This document shows, one piece after another, positions 63,436 through 64,000 of a stretch of 64,000 nt of DNA. The DNA lies in NCBI RefSeq assembly GCF_026798195.1, contig NZ_JAPQEZ010000003.1, positions 292,329 through 356,328 of the forward strand, given 5' to 3'. The position numbers and the translations under genes are program-made. The stretch is from Lentilactobacillus senioris. Lineage in GTDB: Bacteria > Bacillota > Bacilli > Lactobacillales > Lactobacillaceae. Position 1 is the stretch's first letter. Every line of letters begins with the position of its first letter. The notes beneath the pieces are model-generated. The model saw only the letters and a program-made list of their open reading frames with translations, was not told the origin of the DNA and did no database searches.

Positions 63436-63518
63436 TGGAGAGGAGTGGATTCGAACCACTGAACCCGAAGGAACGGATTTACAGTCCGTCGCGTTTAGCC
63501 AGACTTCGCTACCCCTCC
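63436..63518 (-). tRNA. tRNA-Tyr (GTA)
   Basis: Acceptor GGAGGGG with its partner, anticodon loop CTGTAAA, long variable arm, T-loop TTCGAAT. Confidence 0.94.
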
Positions 63519-63523
63519 ATAAA

Positions 63524-63596
63524 TGGCGCGGGACAGAATCGAACTGCCGACACATGGAGCTTCAATCCATTGCTCTACCGACTGAGCTACCGAGCC
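63524..63596 (-). tRNA. tRNA-Phe (GAA)
   Basis: Anticodon loop TTGAAGC, acceptor GGCTCGG/CCGCGCC with one internal mismatch that I believe is normal for lactobacillus tRNA-Phe. Confidence 0.93.
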
Positions 63597-63653
63597 AATT
63601 TCCATTTATGCATAATGCTAAAAGTTGTGTATTCAATTGTAAATACATAACAA

Positions 63654-63728
63654 CGGTCCGTACGAGACTCGAACTCGTGATCTCCTGCGTGACAGGCAGG
63701 CGTCCTAAACCAACTAGACCAACGGACC
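63654..63728 (-). tRNA. tRNA-Asp (GTC)
   Basis: Acceptor GGTCCGT/ACGGACC, G73, anticodon loop CTGTCAC. Confidence 0.95.
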
Positions 63729-63741
63729 AATTGAAATGAAA

Positions 63742-63814
63742 TGGAGGATACAGGGTTCGAACCTGTGACCCCCTGCTTGTAAGGCAGATGCTCTCCCAGC
63801 TGAGCTAATCCTCC
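63742..63814 (-). tRNA. tRNA-Val (TAC)
   Basis: Acceptor GGAGGAT/ATCCTCC, anticodon loop TTACAAG, T-arm ACAGG-TTCGAAC-CTGT. Confidence 0.95.
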
Positions 63815-63820
63815 AAAAAG

Positions 63821-63892
63821 TGACCCGTACGGGATTTGAACCCATGTTACCGCCGTGAAAGGGCGGTGTCTTAACCACTTGACCAACGGGTC
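63821..63892 (-). tRNA. tRNA-Glu (TTC)
   Basis: Acceptor GACCCGT/ACGGGTC, anticodon loop CTTTCAC. Confidence 0.95.
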
Positions 63893-63904
63893 ATACATAT
63901 CTTA

Positions 63905-63996
63905 CGGAGAGTAAGGGATTCGAACCCTTGAAACAGGTTTATGCCCGTTTACATCATTTCCAGTGATGCTCCTTCGGCCAACTCGGACAACTCTCC
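63905..63996 (-). tRNA. tRNA-Ser (GGA)
   Basis: Acceptor GGAGAGT with its partner, anticodon loop CTGGAAA, long variable arm. Confidence 0.94.
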
Positions 63997-64000
63997 ATAA

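Noticed and set aside
63396..63898. ORFs across the tRNA cluster
   Set aside because: They are tRNA genes translated in chance frames.

Overview
The window is low-GC Firmicutes DNA, best explained as a member of the Lactobacillaceae. The pointers are an SMK-box (SAM-III) leader on metK, a T-box leader on leuS, a pepV dipeptidase, a GH65 phosphorylase plus beta-phosphoglucomutase pair, a Gram-positive tRNA cluster and strong AGGAGG ribosome sites throughout. The species cannot be named from sequence alone.

Positions 1 to about 36,840 are one prophage of the contractile-tail (myovirus) type; its left end lies outside the window. Integrase (35525-36661) faces a tRNA-Leu(CAG) gene (36838-36921), the likely attachment site. 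To its left, on the plus strand, is the lysogeny block: a CI-like repressor, an ImmA-type metallopeptidase and two membrane proteins. A divergent promoter drives cro and the early genes on the minus strand: small regulators, DUF771, Gp157, ERF, SSB, HNH, a replication initiator with internal repeats, a DnaC-like loader, RusA, an antirepressor, a second HNH-type nuclease and YopX-like proteins. An ArpU-type late regulator follows. Next comes a non-coding block of about 900 bp with tRNA and tRNA-like elements, then membrane accessory genes, then packaging, head and tail genes (terS, terL, portal, Mu F-like protein, scaffold, decoration protein, gpE-type capsid, connectors, sheath, tube, chaperones and tape measure). 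Lysis and tail-tip genes would lie left of position 1.

Two unusual things stand out in the prophage. First, the tape-measure gene is interrupted by an 858-bp group I intron (3388-4245) that carries a relB-relE toxin-antitoxin pair where a homing endonuclease would be expected. The exons rejoin in frame, the splice-site U.G pair is present, and the P7 and P9 elements are visible. Second, the ArpU-terS interval and the integrase leader hold several RNAs of about 45 nt made of an acceptor stem plus a consensus T-psi-C arm with almost nothing between them (tRNA-like minihelices). They sit beside a tRNA-Ile with a bulged acceptor base and two D-arm-less forms with 8-nt anticodon-like loops.

Positions 36,948 to 64,000 are ordinary chromosome: membrane and secreted proteins (DUF1002, two CPBP proteases, an S53 sedolisin with signal peptide), mscL, the GH65-pgmB operon, a Cof-type HAD phosphatase, an independent small RNA with its own promoter and terminator (46596-46740), a deoxynucleoside kinase, a universal stress protein, pepV, NAD(P)HX dehydratase, a PST/MurJ-type flippase, an acyltransferase and DUF915 hydrolase pair, leuS, a PAP2 phosphatase, a 14-TM MFS exporter, metK and a cluster of tRNA genes (Cys, Leu, His, Trp, Tyr, Phe, Asp, Val, Glu, Ser).
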